A program made the position numbers and the translations under genes. From Methanobacteriota archaeon (GTDB taxonomy: Archaea > Thermoplasmatota > Poseidoniia > Poseidoniales > Thalassarchaeaceae), in NCBI GenBank assembly GCA_002685415.1, contig NYXO01000001.1:53048-75257 (forward strand): 22,210 bases of DNA. Direction: 5' to 3'. The notes beneath the pieces were generated by a model. It had not been told where the DNA came from, did no database searches, and saw only the letters and a program-made list of their open reading frames with translations. Positions 1 through 7,423 of the stretch are shown one piece after another (positions within the stretch are counted from its first letter, which is position 1; the number at the start of each line of letters is the position of its first letter).

Positions 1-1
1 A

Positions 2-118
2 CAAAGCCTCCAATCAGAAGGAGTCACAGACCCATCACCAGAACAAATAATTGGCATGGCGGAAATGCAAGGTGTCGTACAAAGAACCGCCCAAGAAGAG
101 TGGAAATGGTTAGAGTGA
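2..118 (+). CDS. C-terminal end of an unidentified protein (5' truncated)
   Basis: An open frame enters from the left edge and runs 38 codons to a TGA at 116-118. The peptide is rich in Gln and Glu (it contains SPEQIIGMAEMQGVVQ and ends EEWKWLE) and reads like the amphipathic helical tail of a soluble protein. The other two plus frames give Arg-rich or broken translations, so this one was preferred. No domain can be recognised from so short a piece. The gene lies 37 bp upstream of the tRNA on the same strand. Confidence 0.5.
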   Translation, partial: QSLQSEGVTDPSPEQIIGMAEMQGVVQRTAQEEWKWLE

Positions 119-155
119 ACTCCATAAAGGCAACTTAGGTGGCCGGGTTACTCAC

Positions 156-233
156 GGGCCTGTGGGTTAGTCTGGCCTATGCTAGATGGTTTGGGACCAT
201 TTGACCCTGGTTCAAATCCAGGCAGGCCCACCA
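156..233 (+). tRNA. tRNA-Pro (anticodon TGG), CCA encoded
   Basis: The seven-base acceptor arm 156-162 (GGGCCTG) pairs perfectly with 223-229 (CAGGCCC), followed by discriminator A230 and a genomically encoded CCA (231-233). The T arm is 206-222 with loop TTCAAAT and a perfect five-pair stem. The anticodon arm is 185-201 with loop TTTGGGA, placing TGG at 192-194, which reads proline codons. The D stem is weak, with G-T and T-T oppositions between 165-168 and 180-183. I see no intron at 37/38 or elsewhere. A TATA-like CATAAAGG lies about 30 nt upstream (near 124-131). Confidence 0.93.
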
Positions 234-266
234 AATCTAAGATTATCAGCGAATGCGTTAAACTTC

Positions 267-1046
267 TCAAATGAATTTTGTTATGGCTTCAATATCGAAA
301 AGAGATACAGCTACAGACAATGCCTCCTCTTTATCAAACCATTTTGCTTCCTCGATTTCATCATCTTTAGGGACTATTTCTTCAGCAGAGATTTCTGCTT
401 CACATTTGTATGTAAATGAAAGCCAACAAATCCCGTCCTGTGTAAATATTTCCTGTCTTATGATTGATTCAGAATTCGTACCATGTCCTTCACTGGACTC
501 ACCATTAGGATCAGGGATACGTATGTTGACTCCAAGTTCTTCCAAAGCTTCGCGTTCAGCTCCCGATCTAGGATGCTCTCCATAGTCAACAAATCCACCT
601 GGTAAAGTCCAACAACCTGTGAAAAATCCGCGTGTGACTTTTGCCATAAGGATCTGATTGAATGGGTTAGTAATTACGACCTTGCTAACAACTCTATGCA
701 GCGTGCGATATACAGACTCTCGAGCAACGGGGTCTACTTCACTATCGCTAATCACCGCATCTTTCCAAGCCCATTCCCCTGGCCATGTGATTTCAGGGGT
801 GGCGACAATTACTTCATGCATGTAGTTACCCAGTCTGAAACGATTCGTACGTTTAGCAATCCAAGTCAATCCCATCGCCTCCGCTTCTTCAGGAGTCGGG
901 AGTCGAATTGAGAATCCTCCATTTCCTTCCCTTCCCATTTGAGGAATTGCAGGCCCCTTTCCGTGCAAATCTACCAAGAGTAATTTCCCATCATGCTCGA
1001 GATGGATATGACGACGGGTCTCGTTCATTCTTACTTGCGAATCCAT
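267..1046 (-). CDS. Nudix hydrolase with N-terminal extension domain
   Basis: This 259-residue protein carries a complete Nudix box at residues 151-173: G151, E157, then R165-E166, E169-E170 and G172 in the required GX5EX7REUXEEXGU spacing. The Glu cluster would bind Mg2+ to hydrolyse a nucleoside diphosphate linked to another group X. The Nudix fold covers roughly residues 118-255. The first ~115 residues form a separate region rich in Trp and Pro, unlike minimal ~150-residue MutT proteins. An N-terminal extra domain is seen in NADH pyrophosphatases and some ADP-ribose pyrophosphatases, but I see no zinc-ribbon cysteines to identify NudC. Substrate is therefore unassigned. The start is the ATG at 1046; Met7 is an alternative. 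It lies 71 bp downstream of mdh on the same strand and may be co-transcribed. Confidence 0.88.
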   Translation of the reverse strand: MDSQVRMNETRRHIHLEHDGKLLLVDLHGKGPAIPQMGREGNGGFSIRLPTPEEAEAMGLTWIAKRTNRFRLGNYMHEVIVATPEITWPGEWAWKDAVISDSEVDPVARESVYRTLHRVVSKVVITNPFNQILMAKVTRGFFTGCWTLPGGFVDYGEHPRSGAEREALEELGVNIRIPDPNGESSEGHGTNSESIIRQEIFTQDGICWLSFTYKCEAEISAEEIVPKDDEIEEAKWFDKEEALSVAVSLFDIEAITKFI

Positions 1047-1117
1047 TCAAGAAAATTAACTCAACGGCTAATCAAGAGGTCTTGTCTGCTAAATTGCTGC
1101 TGGTTCAGTAAACGGGG

Positions 1118-2113
1118 TTACAACAATTCGCTTACTGCTTCTCGTTCTTCAATCAATGCTTGCACATTTTCATTGATTTTCTTCTGTGCGAATTCGTCAA
1201 TAGCTAGGTCTTCAACCACAATGATTTCTCCATTCTCACATCTACAAGGGAAACTAAACACTAACCCCTCGGGAACATCATACCAACCTTCCGAGGGTAA
1301 TGCCATAGAGACTATGCGGCCATCCGAACCCTGCCACCAGTCTCTCATATGATCTACAGCAGCCGAGGCAGCAGATGCAGCAGAGGATGCTCCACGTGCA
1401 ACAATAATTGCCTTGCCACGGGTTGCTACAGTGTCCAAGAATTTGCCTTGTAACCAGTTACTATCAAGCAAATCAGTTACTGGTTTGTTATTCACTTTAC
1501 CAAACCTCGGGTCAGGATACATTGTGTTTGAATGATTACCCCAAATGAATACGTCAGATACCTCTGATGCTGGAACACCTACTTGTTCCGCGATTTGTCC
1601 TACTGCCCGATTTTGGTCTAATCTAGTCATAGCGGTAAATTGCTTATTAGGAATAGTCGGGGCATTAGCACATGCAATTAGTGCATTGGTATTACATGGA
1701 TTCCCTACGGTGATAACTTTCACATTTGGTGATGCTGAAGCATCTATTGCTTTCCCTTGTCCAACGAAAATTGGCCCATTAGCAGCAACAAGGTCGGCCC
1801 TATCCATGTCTTTGGTTCTAGGGCGAGAACCTACTAGGAAAATTGCGTCCGCATCATTGAAAGCTACCTCGGGATCATCGGTGCCGATAATATCGTGTAC
1901 TAGTGGAAAGGCTGAATCTCTCAATTCCATTATAACTCCATCAAGACGTTGCATGCCAGGAGGTATTTCTAGCAATTGTAAAATCAAAGGCTGTTTATCT
2001 CCAAAGCAATCACCGCTTGCAATTCTCCACAACAATGCATATCCAATGTTTCCTGCGGCACCAGTAATGGCCACACGAATAGGTGATTTAGTTCCGTTTT
2101 CTGCAGATGGCAT
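1118..2113 (-). CDS. mdh: Malate dehydrogenase, type 2 (cytosolic/bacterial type)
   Basis: This 331-residue NAD(P)-dependent enzyme interconverts malate and oxaloacetate in the TCA cycle. The N-terminal Rossmann motif TGAAGNIGY (residues 17-25) has the type-2 MDH form rather than the [LM]DH-like archaeal form. Further family hallmarks are the substrate-loop Arg in the [10 protein letters not shown] segment (~96-105), [10 protein letters not shown] (~137-146), TRLDQNRA (~163-170) with an active-site Asp and Arg, and the catalytic His in [12 protein letters not shown] (~190-201). Length and C-terminus are normal for the family. This bacterial-type enzyme suggests ancient horizontal acquisition relative to archaeal MDHs. 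It is divergent from the transhydrogenase operon, and both act on pyridine nucleotides. The ATG at 2113 lies about 26 nt after a TATA-like element. Confidence 0.95.
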   Translation of the reverse strand: MPSAENGTKSPIRVAITGAAGNIGYALLWRIASGDCFGDKQPLILQLLEIPPGMQRLDGVIMELRDSAFPLVHDIIGTDDPEVAFNDADAIFLVGSRPRTKDMDRADLVAANGPIFVGQGKAIDASASPNVKVITVGNPCNTNALIACANAPTIPNKQFTAMTRLDQNRAVGQIAEQVGVPASEVSDVFIWGNHSNTMYPDPRFGKVNNKPVTDLLDSNWLQGKFLDTVATRGKAIIVARGASSAASAASAAVDHMRDWWQGSDGRIVSMALPSEGWYDVPEGLVFSFPCRCENGEIIVVEDLAIDEFAQKKINENVQALIEEREAVSELL

Positions 2114-2133
2114 TTGTTTTCCTCTTCCTCGGG

Positions 2134-2143
2134 ATAATAATTA
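2134..2143 (-). promoter_or_regulatory. Putative TATA box of mdh
   Basis: Read on the minus strand, the AT-only stretch TAATTATTAT is centred about 26 nt upstream of the mdh ATG. That is the usual distance from an archaeal TATA box to the transcription start, so the transcript would be nearly leaderless. A purine-rich GAGGAAGAGG lies between box and ATG and could instead act as a weak Shine-Dalgarno if transcription starts further upstream. No experimental start is known. Confidence 0.45.
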
Positions 2144-2221
2144 CATCCTTAGCCTTTAGTGAGTGTCAAGGTCATTGAATTTCGATGTATTTTTTTCTCT
2201 ACGAGGTGACTAATCCGTTTG

Positions 2222-2236
2222 ATTCAATAATCTAAT
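2222..2236 (+). promoter_or_regulatory. Putative TATA-like element of the pnt operon
   Basis: ATTCAATAATCTAAT is the most AT-rich run between mdh and pntAA on the plus strand. A TATA box centred near 2229 predicts transcription from about 2255, just before the perfect inverted repeat at 2260-2276 and about 40 nt before the preferred pntAA ATG at 2296. The match to the archaeal consensus is only fair. Confidence 0.35.
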
Positions 2237-2259
2237 TCGGGTCGCGTTGTTTAATCGAC

Positions 2260-2276
2260 ATGAGCCTACGGCTCAT
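2260..2276 (+). repeat. Perfect inverted repeat (7-bp stem, 3-nt loop) in the pntAA leader
   Basis: ATGAGCC-TAC-GGCTCAT is an uninterrupted 7-bp hairpin. It contains an in-frame ATG (2260) that could begin a 12-residue-longer PntAA, but the family start fits 2296 better, so the hairpin probably lies in the 5' leader. It has no following T run, so it is unlikely to be a terminator. An operator or an mRNA-end hairpin is possible. Confidence 0.4.
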
Positions 2277-2295
2277 TGCGACAAGTGTGATTTGT

Positions 2296-3456
2296 ATGCG
2301 ACTGGGAGTTTTGAAAGAACCTGAAGGAGAAACTAGGGTTGCAATTGTACCAAAATCTTTGAGGAAATTAAGTAAGTCTGGACTCGAGGTAATTATCGAA
2401 TCAAATGCAGGTGTGAGTGCAAATCATCATGATTCCGAATATGAAGAGAACGGAGCAATCGTATCAACCCGATTAGAGGTGCTCAAATCTCCGTTGTTAA
2501 TTTCGATCAATCTACCAGAAATCTCTGAACTTCATTCAGGACAAGTTATCGCATGTGTGGCCGACCCTTTCCGTCATCCCGAAAAAGTACAAGCTTGCAT
2601 CGATGCAGGGGTAACACTCCTCTCAATGGACATGATACCTCGTCGGTTGTCTCGTGCACAATCTATGGATGTAAACTCTAGTCAGGATAATCTTGCTGGC
2701 TACAAAGCAGTTCTTTTGGGAGCAGCCTCTGTTCCGAAAGGAATCCCCATGATGACCACATCTGCAGGGACTGTGAGACCGGCGAAAGTTGTGATTATGG
2801 GTAGTGGAGTAGCAGGATTGCAAGCGATTGCTACCGCAAAAAGACTCGGTGCAGTAGTCTACGCATCAGACGTAAGGAAGTCGGCGGCAGAACAGATTGA
2901 GTCTGTTGGAGGCAGATTCATCGAAGTTGATGGGATGGATGATTTTGAAGATGAATCAGGTTATGCTAAACCTCTCACTCCGGAATTTATTCTGAAGGTA
3001 AATGACACTGTATGTGGAGTCGCATCCGACGCAGACATCATAATTACAACCGCTAGAATTTTCGGAAGGCCAGCTCCTATCACGGTACCCACAAGTGCGG
3101 TTAAATCGTTCAAATCAGGTGCTGTTATTGTAGACATGAATGCTGATGTTGGGGGGAACTGTGAAGACACAGTTGCAGGTGAAACAATCGTTACAGAAAA
3201 TGGTGTGACCATAATTGGAGTAAAGAATTTGCCAGGTACATTGGCAAACACAGCCTCGATGTTATATTCAAACAACCTAACGACTTTCATAACATCAATT
3301 TTTAATGATGGTGAATTAGTAATTTCAGACGAAGACGATGTCTTAGTGGGAGCTCCAGAGGGTGATGATTTCTATGTCCCTGGTATGGGTGGAGTATTGA
3401 TTTGCTCAGATGGTAAAATACATCATAAACAGAGTAAGTTAGGAGGTGTTTTGTAA
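2296..3456 (+). CDS. pntAA: NAD(P) transhydrogenase subunit alpha part 1 (dI, NAD(H)-binding)
   Basis: This is the soluble domain-I subunit of proton-translocating transhydrogenase, which exchanges hydride between NADH and NADP+ driven by the proton gradient. At 386 residues it has normal dI length. The N-terminus MRLGVLKEPEGETRVA matches the family opening and decides the ATG at 2296. An upstream in-frame ATG at 2260 would add an atypical 12-residue leader. GTGAT at 2287-2291 is a partial Shine-Dalgarno. Key features are RRLSRAQSMDVNSSQDNLAG (residues 116-135), the NAD-binding GSGVAG at 169-174 with Asp192 at the end of the second strand for the adenosine ribose, and DMNADVGGNCE near residue 280. 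Domain II is encoded separately by the next gene, overlapping by one base (TAATG). Confidence 0.95.
   Translation: MRLGVLKEPEGETRVAIVPKSLRKLSKSGLEVIIESNAGVSANHHDSEYEENGAIVSTRLEVLKSPLLISINLPEISELHSGQVIACVADPFRHPEKVQACIDAGVTLLSMDMIPRRLSRAQSMDVNSSQDNLAGYKAVLLGAASVPKGIPMMTTSAGTVRPAKVVIMGSGVAGLQAIATAKRLGAVVYASDVRKSAAEQIESVGGRFIEVDGMDDFEDESGYAKPLTPEFILKVNDTVCGVASDADIIITTARIFGRPAPITVPTSAVKSFKSGAVIVDMNADVGGNCEDTVAGETIVTENGVTIIGVKNLPGTLANTASMLYSNNLTTFITSIFNDGELVISDEDDVLVGAPEGDDFYVPGMGGVLICSDGKIHHKQSKLGGVL
3441..3448 (+). promoter_or_regulatory. Strong Shine-Dalgarno site for pntAB
   Basis: AGGAGGTG lies inside the last codons of pntAA, 7 nt before the ATG at 3456. It is the best 16S-complementary site in the window. 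It confirms that the overlapping TAATG junction is a genuine internal translation start within a polycistronic message. Confidence 0.75.
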
Positions 3457-3767
3457 TGGACATAACTGTATTAATTGGTTCAATTACGCTATTTGTTATG
3501 TCTATTTTCTTGGGTTTTGAACTCATCACCAAAGTTCCAGCTACTCTTCATACTCCACTTATGAGTGGGGCCAATGCAATCTCTGGAATCAGTATAGTTG
3601 GCGCTCTGTTAGGGGCTAATGTTGCTTACGAAGGGGGCGACACAGTAGTCAGCGGAATTCTTGCATTCGTAGCACTAGTTTTGGCGATGATTAACGTCGT
3701 TGGCGGGTTTGCAGTAACCAATCGTATGTTGAATATGATTGCTGGTAAGAAGAGAGGTGGTCAATGA
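3456..3767 (+). CDS. pntAB: NAD(P) transhydrogenase subunit alpha part 2 (dII membrane part)
   Basis: This 103-residue membrane protein has three hydrophobic segments (about residues 5-22, 35-55 and 60-82). It corresponds to the C-terminal half of fused PntA, which supplies helices to the proton channel. The signature stretch KVPATLHTPLMSGANAISGI (residues 25-44) is typical of the family. It starts at an ATG overlapping the pntAA stop by one base, with a strong upstream Shine-Dalgarno. Its own stop overlaps the first possible pntB ATG in an ATGA junction. The split alpha1/alpha2/beta arrangement is like that of Rhodospirillum rubrum rather than the fused E. coli alpha. Confidence 0.93.
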   Translation: MDITVLIGSITLFVMSIFLGFELITKVPATLHTPLMSGANAISGISIVGALLGANVAYEGGDTVVSGILAFVALVLAMINVVGGFAVTNRMLNMIAGKKRGGQ

Positions 3768-5194
3768 TGATTGACGATCAATGGATTGGGCTTGGATATC
3801 TGCTTTCAGCATCATTATTCATCTTTGGTTTGAAGAGGTTGTCTCATCCAAGAACTGCCCCTCGTGGGAATCAACTAGGAGCAATGGGGATGCTCGTGGC
3901 TGTTCTGACTACAGTATTACAGATGGAATTAGGAGATGGCATTGAAGGCTGGATCCTTATTGCTAGCGGGCTATTAATTGGAGGCTTAATTGGTTGGTTC
4001 ATGGCATTCCGAGTCGAAATGACCGGTATGCCAGAAATGGTAGCTTTGTTCAATGGTTTCGGAGGTGCGGCATCTGCCTTGGTTGCGCTTTCAGAATCTT
4101 GGAAATACATCGAAGATGAGACGCTAGAGCTCCCATCAGGTCTGGAACTCGAAGTAATGGTTGTTGCTGCCGGACTTTCAGCGTTAGTTGGTTGGATGAC
4201 CCTAACCGGATCTTTACTCGCAATGCTGAAACTCAAGGGAGGAGTGGAAATATTTGGCAAATGGATTCGTACACCAACATGGGGTCCCTCTTGGCTCAAT
4301 CCAGTTAAGGGATTGCTGTTCCTTAGTACACTAGTGCTAATCTACTTGTCAATTCAAGAACCTACTGAGACCGATTATCTATTTGCGATAATCGGAATAT
4401 CATGTCTACTTGGTATATTGTTGGTATTGCCAATCGGTGGTGCGGATATGCCGGTCGTCGTCTCCTTACTGAATTCTCTTTCGGGTATTGCAGCAGCATT
4501 TACTGGATTCATAATTTCAAACAGCGTTTTGATTGTCGCAGGCTCCTTGGTTGGTGCCAGCGGGCTAATTCTCACATTCATCATGTGTAAAGCAATGAAT
4601 AGAGAACTAATCGATGTTCTATTCAAGGCGTTCGGAGGTTCTGACAAAGAGCAGTTAACTCGAACAAAGGTTGGAAGCGATGCAGACGAAGTAGCGATGA
4701 TGGTTGATGGGGCTCAGAAGGTGATCATTGTTCCAGGATATGGTATGGCTGTGAGTCAATGCCAACACCAAGTGAAGGAGTTTGCAGACTTGATTTCAGA
4801 GAAATTTGACACAGAGGTGAAGTACGCTATTCACCCTGTTGCAGGTAGAATGCCAGGGCACATGAATGTCTTATTGGCTGAAGCAAATGTCCCTTACGAT
4901 CAATTAATCGAAATGGATGAAATTAATCCGGAAATGCCTGAGGCAGATATCGCGCTAATTATCGGGGCAAACGATACATGCAATCCAGCAGCTAGAACAA
5001 ATGAAGGCCCATTAGCAGGAATGCCAATAATAGATGCAGACCTTGCTCGAACAGTTGTAATCATCAAGAGAAGTCTATCCGTTGGATACGCCGGAGTAGA
5101 CAATGATCTGTTCTACATGGACAAAACCATGATGCTTTTTGGTGACGGAAAGAAGATGATGAACGAACTCAATGCTGCGGTCAAGGAGTTGTAG
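3764..5194 (+). CDS. pntB: NAD(P) transhydrogenase subunit beta (membrane dII + NADP-binding dIII)
   Basis: This 476-residue protein has a membrane domain of about eight or nine helices (residues ~5-290) followed by the NADP(H)-binding domain III. dIII motifs are intact: VPGYGMAV (323-330), HPVAGRMPGHMNVLLAEA (357-374), GANDTCNPAA (401-410, Cys where Val is usual) and KRSLSVGYAGVDN (435-447), the last binding the NADP 2'-phosphate. With PntAA and PntAB it would form the H+-coupled transhydrogenase, probably a main NADPH source. The 3764 ATG overlaps the pntAB stop. The next codon is also ATG (3767) and lies at better spacing (6 nt) from the GAGAGGTGG upstream, so either may be used. A GC-rich hairpin follows the stop. 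Confidence 0.96.
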   Translation: MMIDDQWIGLGYLLSASLFIFGLKRLSHPRTAPRGNQLGAMGMLVAVLTTVLQMELGDGIEGWILIASGLLIGGLIGWFMAFRVEMTGMPEMVALFNGFGGAASALVALSESWKYIEDETLELPSGLELEVMVVAAGLSALVGWMTLTGSLLAMLKLKGGVEIFGKWIRTPTWGPSWLNPVKGLLFLSTLVLIYLSIQEPTETDYLFAIIGISCLLGILLVLPIGGADMPVVVSLLNSLSGIAAAFTGFIISNSVLIVAGSLVGASGLILTFIMCKAMNRELIDVLFKAFGGSDKEQLTRTKVGSDADEVAMMVDGAQKVIIVPGYGMAVSQCQHQVKEFADLISEKFDTEVKYAIHPVAGRMPGHMNVLLAEANVPYDQLIEMDEINPEMPEADIALIIGANDTCNPAARTNEGPLAGMPIIDADLARTVVIIKRSLSVGYAGVDNDLFYMDKTMMLFGDGKKMMNELNAAVKEL

Positions 5195-5201
5195 ATTACA
5201 C

Positions 5202-5220
5202 CGCCTCCCTAGGGGAGGCG
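5202..5220 (+). terminator. GC-rich hairpin after pntB, possible terminator
   Basis: CGCCTCCC-TAG-GGGAGGCG is a perfect 8-bp stem with a 3-nt loop, beginning 7 nt after the pntB stop codon. It lacks the T-rich tail expected of archaeal or Rho-independent termination. It may therefore mark the 3' end of the operon mRNA (processing or stability) rather than terminate by itself. Confidence 0.4.
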
Positions 5221-5273
5221 AACAAGCAAGGGTTATGTGTTTGACTAGGTCGCAAGGATAACAAGAGGTCTTG

Positions 5274-6266
5274 ATGATGGTCCGGTCAACAAAGCTGATT
5301 GTTGCTTTATTACTAGTTGGATTATTATCAATCCCAGCATTCGCCAACAGTGGAGGCCCGCCATACCTTAATTCCGACAATCAAGAGACTGCAAAATACG
5401 GGTGCACCTGCCACTATGCTAGTCCTGGCGATAGAGCCGTAGTTATGGTCTCAGGAGTTCCGGTAATGTACGAGTCCGATCAATCGTACGAGTTTGTAAT
5501 CACAGTTGCTGATTCCGTCACACTTGCAGGAGCAGATGGTAATACGAAAGCCGGCTTCCTCCTAACAGACAACGGCGCTGGATCTTTCTCTTGGGATGAT
5601 TCCCAGGAGATTAGGCAAGCGGATGGAGATGAAAATGCAATTTCTCATTCAGAAACCAGTGATGGAGTCTGGACTGTCACTTGGACTGCCCCTTCGTCTG
5701 ATTCTGAAACAATACTCTTCAGTATAGCAGGCAATTCAGTCAATGGAGATGGAATTCCAAATGAATATGATTACTGGAACGTCCTAACATTCTCCATCAA
5801 CCCACCCGGCTCCATTGCAGCGGGTGATGGTGATGCAACCTTGCAAACCCGAACAGTTGCCGTTGGAGATTATCAAACACTCTTTGTCCTCGAAGAAAGT
5901 GAGGCGGAAAAGGAAAAAGAGCGCCAAAAGCAACTTTCCGATAGAGTGTTTGAAAGTGGTAATTTATTTTACTGGACGTCGTTGACTGCCTTGATTGTAG
6001 GTGCTGTTTTCCAAAGAGAAATCATGGAAAGGCGATATGGCCCTGGTCCTGAGTACCTAGCAATGGAATTGGCTTACCCCCAAGGAATAAGACGAGGGTT
6101 AGTAGCAGTAATCGCATTCTTCTTCGCAGTTAATTGGTCTGCCAATAATGGTCAACATGACTTCATAATTGGATGCGCTTGGTTCATAGCAGCTTGGGCT
6201 TCGTATGGTGTGTATCGAACTGTCCGTTCGGCTAAAGCAGAACCAACCGTCCACGATGTGATGTGA
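5274..6266 (+). CDS. Exported, membrane-anchored protein with C-x-C-H motif (Reeler/choice-of-anchor-like)
   Basis: A Sec-type signal peptide (cleavage probably after PAFA, ~residue 24) precedes a ~190-residue extracellular beta-rich domain. Near its start is SGGPPY followed ~15 residues later by GCTCH. GPP plus a cysteine-histidine motif and an aromatic-rich beta domain resembles Reeler/choice-of-anchor domains, which often carry CxxCH near the N-terminus. Here the spacing is CxCH, so covalent haem binding is doubtful. A charged coiled stretch (EESEAEKEKERQKQ, ~207-220) leads to three C-terminal hydrophobic segments (~232-247, ~275-289, ~296-314). Start codons TTG 5271, ATG 5274 and ATG 5277 are in frame. 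GAGGT at 5265-5269 favours one of the ATGs. Only one base separates its stop from the TatC-like gene, implying co-transcription. Function is unknown; a redox or surface role is inference. Confidence 0.75.
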   Translation: MMVRSTKLIVALLLVGLLSIPAFANSGGPPYLNSDNQETAKYGCTCHYASPGDRAVVMVSGVPVMYESDQSYEFVITVADSVTLAGADGNTKAGFLLTDNGAGSFSWDDSQEIRQADGDENAISHSETSDGVWTVTWTAPSSDSETILFSIAGNSVNGDGIPNEYDYWNVLTFSINPPGSIAAGDGDATLQTRTVAVGDYQTLFVLEESEAEKEKERQKQLSDRVFESGNLFYWTSLTALIVGAVFQREIMERRYGPGPEYLAMELAYPQGIRRGLVAVIAFFFAVNWSANNGQHDFIIGCAWFIAAWASYGVYRTVRSAKAEPTVHDVM

Positions 6267-6267
6267 A

Positions 6268-7374
6268 ATGGCAAATATGCCTCAAGATGGGCGTAAATCA
6301 GTCACTAACCATTTTGAAGAATTACATTCGGTAATTCGAAGAGGTGTTTTTGTTTTCCTCATTTCTTCCGCGGTCACCACAATTTGGATTGAGACAATTC
6401 TCAATGATTGGGTTCATTCACAATCTCCATCCGGTGCATTATCTGTCTATGGTCCCTACGATTGGGTTGAAATGAGATTCCTGGCTGTAATCATTATCTC
6501 CTCTGTAGTTTCATTACCTTTTTTTTCTATTGATTTGAGGGTTTTTGCTAGTGATGGCCTTCTACCAAACGAAAAGAAGTGGCTTGATTCCTACCTGATT
6601 TTGAATGCTGTAATCGTTCCAAGCATTTTGTACTGGGTGTGGTTTAGTATGATTCCAAAATATATCGAGGCGAGTATACAACTTGACTCAATATACTCAG
6701 TTACTCCAAGATATGACGCCTCGGAAATTTTTGGCTTGGCTAGCGGCATATCTTGGATCCTAATTCTATTTTTTACTTCGACATTATTTCTTTCATTATC
6801 TCGTTTATTTGGCTTGGTGGAACAAGGTCGAAGTCGGTTTAGAAATCGAATTTTTGGAATTGTCGGTGGACTGCTGATTTTGACTCTTCCTGATATTTTC
6901 GAAGGACTCAGAATTATTATTTCGATAACTGTATTGATAATTGCTGAGTTTATTTCGCGAACAGTACCTGAAGGCCCTTTGGGTCCACGAAATCTGGAAT
7001 TTTCCAAGTTTGTAAATCCAAATGGAACAATCGAAAAAATCGCCTTAGTCGATTGTTCTTGTGAGGGGGCATGTCCCTCATTAAACGAAAGTTGGTTAAA
7101 TCAAAGAATACCAATATTACGGCCAAGCGCAATATGTCTAGATGAAAACGAGCAATTGGCTTTGAGAGAAATTATACATCGTAATTCAATAAATCGCTTG
7201 ACTATCACTGGTTGTAATGGGTCTCCGTTGCCAATCGATATTCGTACATTGATTGATACTAATCAAATCAAATTGGATGGATTAAATTGGTTGGATGAAC
7301 CAAATTCTCATTCACAAAATTGGAGAAAACAATCTTTGCAATTTTATTCTGCAGAATATGATAAATTACCCTAA
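6268..7374 (+). CDS. tatC: TatC-like twin-arginine translocase with Cys-rich C-terminal domain
   Basis: Residues 1-232 look like TatC, the multi-spanning receptor that exports folded proteins. They start with the HFEELHSVIRR motif (15-25, compare the family HLxELRxRL), carry six hydrophobic segments (about 26-45, 71-90, 108-129, 154-176, 195-208, 214-229), and show FASDGLLPNEKKW (93-105) ahead of the third helix, matching the family's F-PGL-xxE+ loop. The motif Arg after ELH is missing, so it is a divergent member. Residues ~250-368 are an extra domain with Cys263, 265, 269, 290 and 316. The spacing and the local pattern around C290 and C316 resemble the HdrA N-terminal domain. It abuts the upstream CxCH gene with one base between them. 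The ATG at 6268 has no clear Shine-Dalgarno of its own. TatC assignment is fairly sure; the role of the tail is inferred. Confidence 0.78.
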   Translation: MANMPQDGRKSVTNHFEELHSVIRRGVFVFLISSAVTTIWIETILNDWVHSQSPSGALSVYGPYDWVEMRFLAVIIISSVVSLPFFSIDLRVFASDGLLPNEKKWLDSYLILNAVIVPSILYWVWFSMIPKYIEASIQLDSIYSVTPRYDASEIFGLASGISWILILFFTSTLFLSLSRLFGLVEQGRSRFRNRIFGIVGGLLILTLPDIFEGLRIIISITVLIIAEFISRTVPEGPLGPRNLEFSKFVNPNGTIEKIALVDCSCEGACPSLNESWLNQRIPILRPSAICLDENEQLALREIIHRNSINRLTITGCNGSPLPIDIRTLIDTNQIKLDGLNWLDEPNSHSQNWRKQSLQFYSAEYDKLP

Positions 7375-7400
7375 AAAGTAACTTCCAACTACCCAACAAT

Positions 7401-7421
7401 CCGTTCCCTTCAAGGGAACGG
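7401..7421 (+). promoter_or_regulatory. Perfect 10-bp inverted repeat just before the M6 protease start
   Basis: CCGTTCCCTT-C-AAGGGAACGG has ten complementary pairs around a single base (in RNA, eight pairs with a 5-nt loop). It ends 2 nt before the ATG at 7424 and begins 26 nt after the tatC stop. A TATA-like CCTAAAAAGTAA centred near 7376 would place a transcript start near 7402, which would put the hairpin at the very 5' end of the mRNA. It might equally mark the end of the upstream transcript, or be a dimeric-repressor operator. There is no T run after it. Confidence 0.45.
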
Positions 7422-7423
7422 AT

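Noticed and set aside
1545..2159. A 204-codon plus-strand open frame antisense to mdh
   Set aside because: It is Ser/Ala/Pro-rich with no recognisable motif, and lies wholly opposite a gene with full family signatures.
3871..4647. Minus-strand open frames opposite pntB
   Set aside because: Low-complexity Ser/Pro/Ile translations without motifs; the plus-strand gene accounts for the coding signal.
5274..6266. Annotation as a c-type cytochrome
   Set aside because: The motif is CxCH rather than CxxCH and occurs once, so covalent haem attachment is not supported.
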